64,000 bases of DNA from an uncultured Oscillospiraceae bacterium (GCA_934446455.1 CAKSEE010000009.1:5711-69710), one strand, 5' to 3'; counted from the stretch's first letter, positions 27,701 through 35,305 are shown. Notes: a model not told the origin generated them from the sequence alone. Translations and numbers: made by a program.

Positions 27701-28323
27701 GTATTTCCGAGAGCGGCTCATGGTCCTGGGGTTCAAACTGGACGCCGCTTGAATACATATTCACCGAGAGCCTGTACGAATACGACAGTCAGCTTCTCGA
27801 TATGCTTGGCGAGGTGTGCAATCTGAAGTCCGCAGATGTAAGACTGTTCTTTGCAGACAGAAAGCTGGCAGGCGTGGTTGTCACCGATTCATGGAGCAAC
27901 TATATCAATACTATGGACTTCGTTATCGGCAGCACATCACGGTGGACATATGCCAACGGCATTGTAATCACCAGCAACAGAGATGTATACGCTCACGGCA
28001 CATACCCTGTTCTGCCGAAGCAGGACAATGCGGCAAGAATAGATAAGGCGCTTGACGCAATGACCGGCACATGGCTTCTCATCTACAACTCAAAGTATGA
28101 CGTTGATAAGACCCGCGTATCTCTCAGCAAGGACGACCTGAAGTCTGCAATTACCTCGAACTCCATCGTATCCACATACGATAATAATGTATTCATTTAC
28201 AATTCCAACGGGGAAACTATTTTAGAAATGGCCATGAACTATGATGGATATATGCAGCTGACATACTTCACCGACCCCGAAAATTACGAATACTGCACAT
28301 ACACACGCGACCTTAACTATTGA
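24748..28323 (+). CDS. Large zinc-ribbon membrane protein with Pro-rich repeat stalk
   Basis: A 1,191-residue protein of unknown function. It begins with a zinc ribbon (CKNCN...CGFCG), followed by about 13 decapeptide repeats (APVPTPVEQP or APVPTPVESA), an Ala-rich stretch, one membrane helix (VVPIIIAALAVILVIAGTL, about residues 213-232) and a ~950-residue outer region with no domain I recognise. It is transcribed with the preceding zinc-ribbon protein. A strong terminator follows. The repeat region is a minisatellite and probably length-variable. Together the pair looks like a cell-surface assembly with cytosolic zinc-ribbon heads. Confidence 0.75.
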   Translation: MICKNCNNTIADDARFCGFCGTKVEREPVMAGAPAPVPAPVEQPAPVPTPVEQPAPVPTPVESAAPVPTPVEQPAPVPTPVEQPAPVPTPVEQPAPVPAPVEQPAPVPAPVESAAPVPTPVESAAPVPTPVESAAPVPAPAEQPAPVPTPVEQPAPVPAPVESAAPVPVSLGKSESAPAMEAPAAAVVSPAAAVTQPAAAITQPAAAVKKKAPVVPIIIAALAVILVIAGTLVYFFGRSTVTRLFMGKERYAVSLVTDYVEDVAQTDPIISTIVKNGTSSTGLANAADADALGSLMQGNGSASAAESGAQLAGALAELAGAQGVTVDLSASVEPDKRLTEAFGDDADLMNAVFGLINSAELSASAKTGDSTQLALTAKTNGSEIVTANVYIAEDGSVYTTLPGILDKPVLTKTATAAEDESEQPAEITEIDREKLSKVYGRIIKAWEAAYKNGEFTYEKAEFTVGDVEHEKTFKGTRVSVSLSQEDLCGLLLEIYGAVNDDSYIEELVEAYGGDVSAFHDNLDDRISAIEDMADNDELALRFTIDSYVTAANKPCGVEISMSFKNSGEKQSVVFSSLSAGGNTEISVSSNKTKQLQITSTRTGADSGIFEAEVNTSTTGKKLVGARIEYKNLKTENVLGTDVITGNFVISANVKALKDDLSYQTFNVGDETLDLYTVLSKSTLTIDSAKDGDGVKLTLGADVNKLGTASLNLGIKPAADFSTVPASTDDVYAESDLGSPEIQLSALAYLKEKMQGDSNLDTVFTALGLGASDIDEQVEALHKDMEFYEHYSAYDPNVSGETAYLAVDSLYDAFYSDSDFAYTAINGRTFTLKLYFDKDGKLSVIDPDGFSYNWDTLFAKCECCSVYAEITVMDGYLKGICTVLTDDPADLPSKLPNAFNYIDGVFEYDSHNDSYKHDGTKDSFVMSSSPDMSIGESTTEKAVAEAEAEVSDYNDYAEKISKTFNRFMEMHNAQLRQDTYGYCELSISESGSWSWGSNWTPLEYIFTESLYEYDSQLLDMLGEVCNLKSADVRLFFADRKLAGVVVTDSWSNYINTMDFVIGSTSRWTYANGIVITSNRDVYAHGTYPVLPKQDNAARIDKALDAMTGTWLLIYNSKYDVDKTRVSLSKDDLKSAITSNSIVSTYDNNVFIYNSNGETILEMAMNYDGYMQLTYFTDPENYEYCTYTRDLNY
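24851..25240 (+). repeat. 30-bp minisatellite in the zinc-ribbon protein gene
   Basis: Thirteen tandem 30-bp units, each encoding ten residues of the form APVPxPVE(QP/SA). Two unit types alternate irregularly (gagcagccc and gagagcgct), and units share almost all synonymous positions, so the array expands or contracts by slippage or recombination without changing frame. Confidence 0.95.
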
Positions 28324-28332
28324 TACAGCAAG

Positions 28333-28354
28333 CCCCCGCGTTTCGGCGCGGGGG
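28333..28354 (+). terminator. Terminator of the zinc-ribbon protein operon
   Basis: A perfect 8-bp GC stem (cccccgcg / cgcggggg) with loop tttcgg begins 10 bp after the stop codon; it is followed by a short ttatccttat tract. Confidence 0.7.
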
Positions 28355-28368
28355 TTATCCTTATAAAA

Positions 28369-28391
28369 AGACCGCCTTTTTCGGGCGGTCT
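28369..28391 (-). terminator. Terminator hairpin of the CorA gene with U-tract (left duplicate)
   Basis: A 23-bp hairpin identical to 28579-28601. On the minus strand it is followed by TTTTTATAA, so it is the working terminator for the CorA gene, but a 187-bp repeat now separates it from the second copy next to the gene. Confidence 0.85.
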
Positions 28392-28578
28392 CAGACCGTC
28401 GGAAAAGTCCCGTTGGGACTTTTCCGCCGAAGCATCTCAGCTGCGCGCACTCATTGGCGGCTCACCGCCAATTCGCACACTTGCTGAGATAGAAGTGTTT
28501 TTTGCCTCGGGAAGCCCGAGGCAAAAAAGTTATTTCAAGCCCGCATACACGGGCAAAATTGATTTTTTCGACAAGCTG
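28392..28578 (+). repeat. Structured terminator-associated repeat, copy C
   Basis: A full-length 187-bp copy, same orientation as copy A. Ends are cagaccgtcgg and tcgacaagctg. It is bordered by perfect 23-bp direct repeats (28369-28391 and 28579-28601) that are the local terminator hairpin. The internal hairpins match copy B nearly base for base. No gene is present in the 288 bp between the flanking genes apart from this repeat and the two terminators. Confidence 0.92.
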
Positions 28579-28611
28579 AGACCGCCTTTTTCGGGCGGTC
28601 TTTGCGTTATT

Positions 28612-29559
28612 TTACTTGAACTTCTGCGTGAAATTGATGAACCACCCCACGCCTATCGACAGCACAAGGCTTATCACAAGCGGGAACCACACGTTGGCAA
28701 GCGGCAGCCCGCCCGCGTTCTCGTTTATGTTCATGCCGTAGAAGCTGAACACTATCGTCGGCACGGCAATGATTATCGTAAAGGTGGTCATGCGCTTCAT
28801 GACAATGTTGAGGTTATTCGAGATTATACTCGCGAACGTATCCATAGTCCCCGAAAGAATGTTGGAGTAGATGTTCGTCATCTCAATAGCCTGCTTTACC
28901 TCGATAAGCACGTCGTCAAGGATATCCTGGTCCTCCTCGTAAAGCTTGAGGTAGCGCCCGCGCATGAGCTTTTCAAGCACCGCCTCGTTCGCCTTGAGCG
29001 AGGTGGAGAAGTATACGAGCGACTTTTCAAGCCCCAGCAGCTGTATAAGTCCCTTGTTGCGCATGGACTTGTAGAGCGTGCCCTCCACATAGTTCGATAT
29101 CTTGTCTATCTGTTTGAGGTATTGCAGATAACGCGCCGCAACGCGCAACAGTATCATAAACACAAAACGCGTTCTCAGCTGCGGCTGAACGCCCTTTACA
29201 ACGCCCTTTGAAATCTCCTCTACAACGGCGTTTTCCTTGGCGCTTACCGTTATAACGTTCTTTTCGGTGATGATGATTGACATAGGCATGGTGGAATACA
29301 GCAGCGTCCTGTCGGGGTCGTTATCCTGCTCCGCCACGGGGTAGTCGAGCACTATGAGTGTAACGCCGTCGTCGCTTTCGATTCGCGACGGCTCCTCCTC
29401 GTCGAGCGCGGCGCGGATATAGTCGCGGTCTACGCCCATGTCCTCCTCAAGGTCGGAAATCTCGGTTTCCGTGGGCGCAATAACCGAAATCCATGCGCCC
29501 GCTTCGGGCTTCTCAACCTCGCAGAGCCTGCCCTCTATGCTTCTGTAATAATTGACCAA
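28612..29559 (-). CDS. corA: CorA-family magnesium/divalent cation transporter
   Basis: A 315-residue protein with a large cytosolic N-terminal domain and two C-terminal membrane helices; the signature YGMN ends the first helix (FSFYGMNINENAGGLPL), and the second is followed by a short basic tail. It forms a pentameric Mg2+ channel in the family. The best ribosome site, AAAGGAGAG, points to a TTG start (VNYYRSIEG...), ten codons inside a longer frame that begins with ATG. The terminator is duplicated around a structured repeat. Confidence 0.92.
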   Translation of the reverse strand: MVNYYRSIEGRLCEVEKPEAGAWISVIAPTETEISDLEEDMGVDRDYIRAALDEEEPSRIESDDGVTLIVLDYPVAEQDNDPDRTLLYSTMPMSIIITEKNVITVSAKENAVVEEISKGVVKGVQPQLRTRFVFMILLRVAARYLQYLKQIDKISNYVEGTLYKSMRNKGLIQLLGLEKSLVYFSTSLKANEAVLEKLMRGRYLKLYEEDQDILDDVLIEVKQAIEMTNIYSNILSGTMDTFASIISNNLNIVMKRMTTFTIIIAVPTIVFSFYGMNINENAGGLPLANVWFPLVISLVLSIGVGWFINFTQKFK

Positions 29560-29838
29560 ATTGCTCTCTCCTTTACGTTTAATGCGCAAAGAAGCCGACG
29601 CCGACGAACGCCGACGCGGGTTTCTGCGCTCTGCATAATCGACTTCGACTCTGCCCGGGGTCTGCGTTCATGTTCTCACCGTCCTTACAGACAACAGTTC
29701 ATTCATGGTAATATCGTTTGTGAACGGCAGCGCACGCGCCCTGCTGTCCCGCCCGAATAACCGTTCTCTTTATTTTATCACACCTTGTCGAAAAATACAA
29801 CCCCATTTCCACAATTTACGCGGATTTTACCTATGGGA

Positions 29839-29989
29839 ACCTCTAAAAACCGTTTTGAAAAGGGAAAATGGGTAGAGTGCGCCGAATGCGAGGAAAACCG
29901 ACGAAGTAAGGCTTGATGCCTTACAAGGAGGTTTGAGGAAGCAGTCGGTGTGCTATACACATTTTCCCTCAAACAAGGTTTTTAGAGGT
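29839..29989. mobile_element. MITE-like element with ~30-bp terminal inverted repeats
   Basis: A 151-bp AT-richer insertion without coding capacity. Its ends are imperfect inverted repeats beginning acctctaaaaacc and including gggaaaatg on both sides. No clear target-site duplication was seen. It overlaps the last codons of rlmH, and its right-hand repeat supplies the gene's new stop codon. A cognate transposase is not present in the window. Confidence 0.8.
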
Positions 29990-30469
29990 GACCTTATGAT
30001 ACTTTGAGTTGCCGAGAATGGAAAACGCCCTGTACACCTGCTCGAGCAGCATTACCCTTGCAAGGCTGTGCGGGAACGTCATAGGCGACATGGACAGGCG
30101 CATATCCGCGCTTTTCTTAAAGCCCTCGTCCAGCCCGAAGCTGCTGCCCACCACAAAGTTCACCGCGCTTACGCCGCGTGTGCCGAGCTCGCCGAGCCTG
30201 CGCGCAAGCTCCTCGCTTGAAAGCTCCCTGCCCTCAATGCAAAGCGCTACGGTGTATGAAGCGGGCTTTATCTGCGCGCGTATGCGCTCCGCCTCCTGCG
30301 AAAGCGCGCGTTCTATCTGCGCGGGAGAGGGGTCCTGCGGCAGGTCAACGGGCTGCGGCTCTGCCACGCGCGCCTGCGCAAACGCCCCGAGGCGCTTGAG
30401 GTACTCCGCGCACGCGTCGCGGTACCAGCTCTCCTTTATCTTGCCCATTGCTATTATGCTTACGTTCAT
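29969..30469 (-). CDS. rlmH: 23S rRNA (pseudouridine1915-N3)-methyltransferase RlmH
   Basis: A 166-residue SPOUT methyltransferase, usual length about 159. The C-terminal knot contains FVVGSSFGLDEG and the conserved LARVMLLEQVYRAFSI. Family members normally end YHK or similar; here KYHK is followed by six extra residues (VTSKNLV region) encoded by the right end of a MITE. It methylates pseudouridine 1915 in helix 69 of 23S rRNA. The ATG follows AAAGGAG. It is downstream of the DD-carboxypeptidase gene, separated by a hairpin. Confidence 0.93.
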   Translation of the reverse strand: MNVSIIAMGKIKESWYRDACAEYLKRLGAFAQARVAEPQPVDLPQDPSPAQIERALSQEAERIRAQIKPASYTVALCIEGRELSSEELARRLGELGTRGVSAVNFVVGSSFGLDEGFKKSADMRLSMSPMTFPHSLARVMLLEQVYRAFSILGNSKYHKVTSKNLV

Positions 30470-30491
30470 GTATTCTCCTTTCGTTTGCGAA

Positions 30492-30512
30492 AGGGGCTGC
30501 AAAACAGCCCCT
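30492..30512 (-). terminator. Hairpin between the carboxypeptidase gene and rlmH
   Basis: An 8-bp stem (aggggctg / cagcccct) with loop caaaa starts 17 bp after the carboxypeptidase stop on the minus strand and is followed by TTTCGC. The short T tract makes it a weak terminator. Confidence 0.5.
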
Positions 30513-30528
30513 AATAATTATGCGGTTC

Positions 30529-32001
30529 TTATCTGCGGCGGTCGTTCGGGCGCTGATTCGGGCGCTTTGCGTTTCTCGCCTGCGGGGACATCTGAATCTT
30601 GCGGCGGCGCGCTGCCTCGGCAGCCCTGCGCTTGTAGTTCTTTGTGGCAACGCTCGCGACGATAGCCACAACGATAAGCAGCGCCAGCACGATTACTATT
30701 GCGGTGAACTGCGGCGTTTTCATGATATTGCCGAGCTTTTCCTTGTAATAAGCCGCCATGTCAAGCTCTACGCTGTCCTCGGTAACGAGCTTCAGCTTCG
30801 CCAGTGTGTCGCCGTTGAGCCGCAGCTCCAGCTTGCCTACGTCCATGCCCTTTTCAACGGGCGCTTCAAGCATTTCCACCACGGGGCGTATCTGCTGAAT
30901 GGTGGTTATGTCAAGGCTCTTCGGCAGCAGGGTGTAAAAATCCTCGGTAGCTATTATCGCAACGTTGTCTGCGTCCTTGCCCTTGTCTACCTCCGCCTGC
31001 ATTATCTGCTGGTTCTTGCGTATCACAAGGGTGTACTCAAACTCGTCGAACGCCCAGTTGTAAAGGTTCACGTGGTCGGTGAAGTTGTACATGGTCTCGC
31101 TTACCGTGCCGTCGTCGTTGAAATACGGCGCGCCAAGCGACACAATAAGGTAGGTGTAGCCGTTCCTCTGCGCGGTGGTGACAAGCGCGCGGCTGCCGTA
31201 GTCAAAGTTGTCAAGGCTCCATGCGCCGTCCTTTTTGTAGTAATACTTGTCTATGCTGCCCGTTTTAACGCCCGTCACGCCCTCGTAGTAGTATTCGCTT
31301 GATGGCTTCATCATGGCGTTTGTGGTATACTTGGTGTAGCCGTCGGGATTGCTGCGGTTTGCGGGCATGGCGTACTCGGTCGTGCCGCATATCTTCATGA
31401 ACGAGGGGTAATTGTCTATCGCGTACTTTGTGATGAGGTAGAGGTCGTACGCGGTGGTGTAGTTATTCTCGTCGAACAGCCCGTGCGGGTTTGTGAAGTT
31501 GGTGTTCTTACAGCCTATCTTCTTCGCCATGTCGTTCATCATCACGACAAAGTTTTCAATGCTTCCGCCGCCGACGTTGTACGCGAGTATATTCGCGCTT
31601 TCGCACGCGGAGCACACCATTAGCGTATACAGGCAGTCCCAGTAGGTGAGATTGTCCTGAAGCGGCTCGATCGCCGCGTCGGATACGCCCTGAAAGTTGA
31701 TGTTGGCACCCTGAAACTCGTTGAACGCTTCATAGGGGACCTCCACCTTGGCGTCAAAGTTCTTGATATTCGCGAGCGACACGAGGCAGGTCATTATCTT
31801 GGTGGTGGAGGCGGGATAGAGCTTCTTGTCCGCATTCTTCGACACAAGTACGATGTCCGTGTCAAGATTCACCATGTAAACACCCTCGCTGTAGAGCGAA
31901 AATTTAGGCGTAAATGCGGCAAAAGCCTGCACAGAACCCCCGAATATTGTAAAAAGTAAAATAAACACACTAAAAACTGAAAAAATTTTTGCTTTTCGCA
32001 T
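30529..32001 (-). CDS. D-alanyl-D-alanine carboxypeptidase (PBP5/DacF type)
   Basis: A 490-residue penicillin-binding protein. An N-terminal signal peptide is followed by the active-site SxxK in YPASTTKIM, the SxN motif in CESANIL and the KTG motif in GVKTGSID. After the catalytic domain and a linker, a membrane helix (about residues 433-455) and an Arg/Lys-rich cytoplasmic tail anchor it, unlike the amphipathic anchor of E. coli PBP5. It trims the terminal D-Ala of peptidoglycan stem peptides. The ATG follows AAAGGGG. Confidence 0.93.
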   Translation of the reverse strand: MRKAKIFSVFSVFILLFTIFGGSVQAFAAFTPKFSLYSEGVYMVNLDTDIVLVSKNADKKLYPASTTKIMTCLVSLANIKNFDAKVEVPYEAFNEFQGANINFQGVSDAAIEPLQDNLTYWDCLYTLMVCSACESANILAYNVGGGSIENFVVMMNDMAKKIGCKNTNFTNPHGLFDENNYTTAYDLYLITKYAIDNYPSFMKICGTTEYAMPANRSNPDGYTKYTTNAMMKPSSEYYYEGVTGVKTGSIDKYYYKKDGAWSLDNFDYGSRALVTTAQRNGYTYLIVSLGAPYFNDDGTVSETMYNFTDHVNLYNWAFDEFEYTLVIRKNQQIMQAEVDKGKDADNVAIIATEDFYTLLPKSLDITTIQQIRPVVEMLEAPVEKGMDVGKLELRLNGDTLAKLKLVTEDSVELDMAAYYKEKLGNIMKTPQFTAIVIVLALLIVVAIVASVATKNYKRRAAEAARRRKIQMSPQARNAKRPNQRPNDRRR

Positions 32002-32068
32002 ATAGACAAATCCCCTTTAATCGGTTATTATATATTATGTGATAGATTGTGCAGACGCCTGCACATAT

Positions 32069-32097
32069 ATTATAACAAATCTTTCCGAAAGTGTAAA
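32069..32097 (-). promoter_or_regulatory. Promoter of the carboxypeptidase gene
   Basis: On the minus strand TTTACA-17-TATAAT about 65 bp upstream of the ATG. A perfect dyad (tgtgcag / ctgcaca, 32048-32065) lies in the early leader and could be an operator. Confidence 0.55.
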
Positions 32098-32143
32098 GGG
32101 CTTTTGCGGATTTGTAACCAAATTTTAATTTTTGGAGATTCTC

Positions 32144-32884
32144 ATGCTATACATAACGGGCGACACTCACGGGGACTTTTCGCGCTTTAAGAACCCCATG
32201 CTGCGAAAGTTGAAAAAGCAGGACGCGCTTATCATCTGCGGCGACTTCGGCTTTATCTGGGACGGCAGCAAGAAGGAGCAGAAGCTTCTGAAAAAAATAG
32301 GCAAGCTGCCATACAACGTGCTTTTCGTGGAGGGCTCCCACGAAAACTACGACCTGCTTGAGCAGTACGAGGTAAGCGACTGGTGCGGCGGCAAAACGCG
32401 TCTTATAAGCGGACGGCTGCGGCAGCTTATGCGCGGGCAGGTGTTCACCATTGCGGAAAAGACCGTGTTCGCGTTTGGCGGCGGGCAGAGCGACAACACC
32501 TACTCCGACCTTATTGAGGGCGAGAACTGGTGGGCGCGCGAAATTCCCACGGACAAGGAGCTTGACGAGGGGCTTGCAAATCTTGAGACCGCAGGCGGCG
32601 ACGTGGATTTTGTGGTGACCTACGAGCCGCCCTCGCGCCTGCACGACTTCCTCAACGATGACGCAGGCGACAGAAATCACATAAACACCTATCTCAACGC
32701 GATATTCGAGAAGCTGACGTTCAAGGGCTGGTTTTTCGGGAAGCTTCATCTTAACAAGCTTATCCCGCCTAAATATTACGCCGTGTACGACAAGATAGTC
32801 GCGGCGGATTCCACCAGAATAAAAAAGAAAAAAGAGCCAAAGCAGCCCCGCCGGAAGCGGGAAAAGGCTGCGGCGGCAGAGTAA
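32144..32884 (+). CDS. Calcineurin-like metallophosphoesterase
   Basis: A 246-residue phosphoesterase with the metal-binding motifs GDTHGDF at residues 6-12, CGDFGF near 36 and EGSHENYD near 66; the last replaces the usual GNHE. The C-terminus is a basic tail (KKKKEPKQPRRKR). The substrate is unknown. The start is the ATG behind GGAGA; it is followed 14 bp later by a YdbC-family gene, with which it forms an operon. Confidence 0.87.
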   Translation: MLYITGDTHGDFSRFKNPMLRKLKKQDALIICGDFGFIWDGSKKEQKLLKKIGKLPYNVLFVEGSHENYDLLEQYEVSDWCGGKTRLISGRLRQLMRGQVFTIAEKTVFAFGGGQSDNTYSDLIEGENWWAREIPTDKELDEGLANLETAGGDVDFVVTYEPPSRLHDFLNDDAGDRNHINTYLNAIFEKLTFKGWFFGKLHLNKLIPPKYYAVYDKIVAADSTRIKKKKEPKQPRRKREKAAAAE

Positions 32885-32898
32885 AGGAGAACAACATC

Positions 32899-33135
32899 AT
32901 GGCAGAAATCACATTTGAAATCACAAAGGAGCTTGGCGTTATTTCCGAAACCGCCAAGGGCTGGACGCGCGAGCTTAACATGGTAAGCTGGAACGAGCGC
33001 GAGCCGAAATACGACATACGCGACTGGTCCCCCGACCACACCCGCATGAGCAAGGGCGTATCCCTCACCGAAGAAGAAATGCAGAAGCTCGTCGAGCTTT
33101 TCAACGCAAGAAACGAAGAAGACACCTTCGAGTAA
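32899..33135 (+). CDS. YdbC/PC4-like ssDNA-binding protein
   Basis: A 78-residue protein with the conserved core GWTRELNMVSWN and PKYDIRDWSPDH. Members of this family fold like the transcription coactivator PC4 and bind single-stranded nucleic acid. The ATG follows AAAGGAG. It is the second gene after the phosphoesterase; a terminator lies about 100 bp downstream. Confidence 0.87.
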   Translation: MAEITFEITKELGVISETAKGWTRELNMVSWNEREPKYDIRDWSPDHTRMSKGVSLTEEEMQKLVELFNARNEEDTFE

Positions 33136-33190
33136 ACGGCGTGCCTCCGCAGGCAATTCCGGCTGTTTGTGAATTTTTTTGCGCGGGTTT

Positions 33191-33406
33191 TCACACGCGG
33201 GCGGCGAAATGTCTATGCTGTATAGCGCGCACATAAAGAGCAGGGACGCAAAGCCCCTGCTTTTTTATGTGCTTTTTCAGCCGGAGGAAATCGTGGACAG
33301 TCAGCCCGTTCATAAGGTCAGGGTCAGGGTGAAGATACTCGTTGAAAAACTCCATGAACTCATGCGCGGACATCTGCCAATGTGACCGTATTTTGCTTTC
33401 AGTCAC
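33191..33406 (-). CDS. Small hypothetical protein (doubtful)
   Basis: A 71-codon frame starting at GTG with no clear ribosome site; its C-terminal part overlaps a terminator of the convergent gene. The middle (MSAHEFMEFFNEYLHPDPDL) looks protein-like, so it may be a real small gene or a decayed remnant. No family recognised. The rest of the 530-bp gap up to 33667 holds only hairpins. Confidence 0.3.
   Translation of the reverse strand: MTESKIRSHWQMSAHEFMEFFNEYLHPDPDLMNGLTVHDFLRLKKHIKKQGLCVPALYVRAIQHRHFAARV
33239..33266 (+). terminator. Terminator of the phosphoesterase-ydbC operon
   Basis: Stem agcaggg / cccctgct followed by TTTTTT, about 105 bp after the ydbC-like stop. Confidence 0.7.
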
Positions 33407-33540
33407 AGGACTATGTTAGCAGAAGCTAACCGCATTATCAACCGATAAAACACATTTTTGTCGATACTGCTGTTTTTCTTTGTATCATTTGTGCAAATCA
33501 GACAATATTCAGAGATGAGATATCAGCAGGTAAACGAAAA

Positions 33541-33572
33541 AGCTCCCGAGAGCCATTTAACTCTCGGGAGCT
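33541..33572 (-). terminator. Terminator of the acylphosphatase cluster
   Basis: A perfect 12-bp stem (agctcccgagag / ctctcgggagct), followed on the minus strand by TTTTTCG, about 95 bp after the acylphosphatase stop. One of the strongest intrinsic terminators in the window. Confidence 0.85.
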
Positions 33573-33667
33573 GTCATTATAAGGCGCATTCATTATCTCG
33601 CCTGCCGTGAAATAAGCTCACGGTGAGCTCTACGCTCCGAAATCGTCAGACATTATCCCGTGCGCCG

Positions 33668-33949
33668 TTAAATTATCTCAAAGCCATATCCGCCCTCCGT
33701 CGGGAGATTCTCTGATTCTATACGCTCTATGTATCCCCACGAATGCTCGTCGAGCTGACGGATAACGGCAGCGATATCGGCAGGATAGCCCTCCGCCTCC
33801 ATTTCGACAGTCCCGTCGCTGCAATTTTTCACCCAGCCCGTAACTCCATGATTTTTTGCGCTGTAGCAGGCCTTGTACCTGAATCCCACGCCCTGAACAT
33901 TTCCGTGGAAAATATAGTGAATGCGCACCTTTTCCATACTCATTTTCAT
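33668..33949 (-). CDS. Acylphosphatase
   Basis: A 93-residue enzyme with the two family signatures, GNVQGVGFR (catalytic Arg) and GWVKNCSDGTVEMEAEG (catalytic Asn). It hydrolyses acyl phosphates in the cytoplasm. The first ATG overlaps the upstream stop (TAATG); the ATG two codons further has better spacing from AGGAG, so either may be used. Last gene of its cluster. Confidence 0.93.
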   Translation of the reverse strand: MKMSMEKVRIHYIFHGNVQGVGFRYKACYSAKNHGVTGWVKNCSDGTVEMEAEGYPADIAAVIRQLDEHSWGYIERIESENLPTEGGYGFEII

Positions 33950-34380
33950 TACTCCTGTCCGTGCCGTAACTGCCGCTCATCGGCTTCTTCGCGGGAAAAT
34001 GGAATGCGGCGGACTGCCCCGCCTGTGTCGGGATAAATCTCCCAATAGAATTTGCGCGCCGATTGCGGGAAGTCGCTTAGCACGCCATGCTCGGGGTCGT
34101 AAAATACGCCGTCGGCATAGAGCGACCAGTGCCAGCAGCGCGGAGTTTCAAGGCTGAGAAGCGCGCATTCGGGAAGGTCGGACGCAGTCTGCGCCTGCCT
34201 GCGTTCGGGGGAGATTTTTATGCCGTGCTCGGTCAGTACGAGCTTCATTTCGCGCAGGTCGGTTTCACGGTCGTTGCCAAGATACTCGCAGACGTACTGC
34301 GCAGTAGTGCCCAGCAGCATTGCAAGCACCGCCTGACCGCACTGCAGGTCGGTGGGCTCGTGGATATATTCAATGTTCAT
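33949..34380 (-). CDS. Peptidase C39-like cysteine protease-fold protein
   Basis: A 143-residue protein with the layout of the C39-like papain fold: Cys in DLQCGQAVLAMLLG near residue 14, His in CWHWSLYADG and Asp/Glu in FYDPEHG. It has no signal peptide, so it is probably cytoplasmic. The start is the ATG behind AAAAGGTGAG; a longer frame lacks a ribosome site. It is translationally coupled to the acylphosphatase gene. Confidence 0.72.
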   Translation of the reverse strand: MNIEYIHEPTDLQCGQAVLAMLLGTTAQYVCEYLGNDRETDLREMKLVLTEHGIKISPERRQAQTASDLPECALLSLETPRCWHWSLYADGVFYDPEHGVLSDFPQSARKFYWEIYPDTGGAVRRIPFSREEADERQLRHGQE

Positions 34381-34516
34381 TTTCTCACCTTTTCTCAAAA
34401 CCGCAGGATTCATACCCGACGCTTGTTGCCGCAGCTTTAACGCCCGCCCGCGTGTGAAAACCCGCGCCGAAACGGCGCATTCAGCCGGAACTGCCCGCGG
34501 GGGCACCCCGCCCGCC

Positions 34517-34939
34517 CTATTTGTCCCTGCGTTTGCGTTCCTTCAGCGCGCTGTTAAGCTCGTCTGCGGAGCGCCTGCTGCCGATGTAGGTTGTAACGAC
34601 CGAAAACGCGTACACCACTCCTATGCTCGCCATCATGCACAGACAGCCCGTGAATGTGGGGACGTACCACCCGAACGCCGCTCCCGCTGTGAGGATAAAC
34701 GCGCTTATCAGCACAAAATGTATGCAGTAGCGCACCACCCATTCTCTGCGGGAAATGTCCCTGTCGGGGAGAAGTGCCATGCTTAAAAGCGTGGTAACCG
34801 CGCCGCACAGCAGTATCTGCCAGAGGATATCGCTCGTCCACATCTCAACTCCGAGGATTTTGAGTATTACGGCGCATACGATAGTCACGCCCGTGGTTAC
34901 CTTTGTAAACAGCCCGATGAAATATTGCAGATACTTCAT
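34517..34939 (-). CDS. DUF3021 membrane protein
   Basis: A 140-residue protein with four membrane helices, placed directly after a LytTR regulator gene, the classic setting of DUF3021 proteins. Such pairs often control a neighbouring ABC transporter. Its start is 3 bp from the LytTR stop. Confidence 0.85.
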   Translation of the reverse strand: MKYLQYFIGLFTKVTTGVTIVCAVILKILGVEMWTSDILWQILLCGAVTTLLSMALLPDRDISRREWVVRYCIHFVLISAFILTAGAAFGWYVPTFTGCLCMMASIGVVYAFSVVTTYIGSRRSADELNSALKERKRRDK

Positions 34940-34942
34940 GCC

Positions 34943-35305
34943 TCAGCCTCCTATCCCAAGCTTCTTTTTAAGCGCAGGAACATACTGCCGCGAGATTATC
35001 ACGCGCTCGCCGTTGTCAAGCACCGCCTCGAAGCGGCCGTTGAAGCTCGGCGTAAGGCGCGAAATCTTTTCAAGGCTTACTATTACCGACTTTGAAATGC
35101 GCAGGAAGTCCGTATTTTCAAACTGCTGCTCCAGCTCGTAGAGCTTGCGGCGTATCTCGCACACGCGCTTCTCGCAGTACACAAACACCTTGTCGTCAAC
35201 CGCCTCAAAATAGTAAACGTCCTTCGGCTCTATCATCACTATGCTGCCGTCCTCTGTGCAGCTCAGCTTGTCGCGCCGCGATTTGAGCGCGTATATCAGC
35301 CGCAT
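34943..35305 (-). CDS. LytTR-family DNA-binding regulator (possibly starting at an upstream ATA)
   Basis: The LytTR domain fills the protein: DVYYFEAVDDKVFVY, FLRISKSVIVSLEKI, and ERVIISRQYVPALKKKLG. From this ATG it is 120 residues, shorter than typical single-domain LytTR/DUF3021 partners (~145-150). Another 27 codons upstream are in frame and match the family N-terminus (RITIEDLPEGGEEQIIIRC), but they begin with ATA at 35386, behind GGGGAGTGA, and no canonical start is available before an in-frame TGA. The internal ATG has an AGGAGG only 2 bases away. Likely regulates the upstream ABC genes. Confidence 0.85.
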   Translation of the reverse strand: MRLIYALKSRRDKLSCTEDGSIVMIEPKDVYYFEAVDDKVFVYCEKRVCEIRRKLYELEQQFENTDFLRISKSVIVSLEKISRLTPSFNGRFEAVLDNGERVIISRQYVPALKKKLGIGG

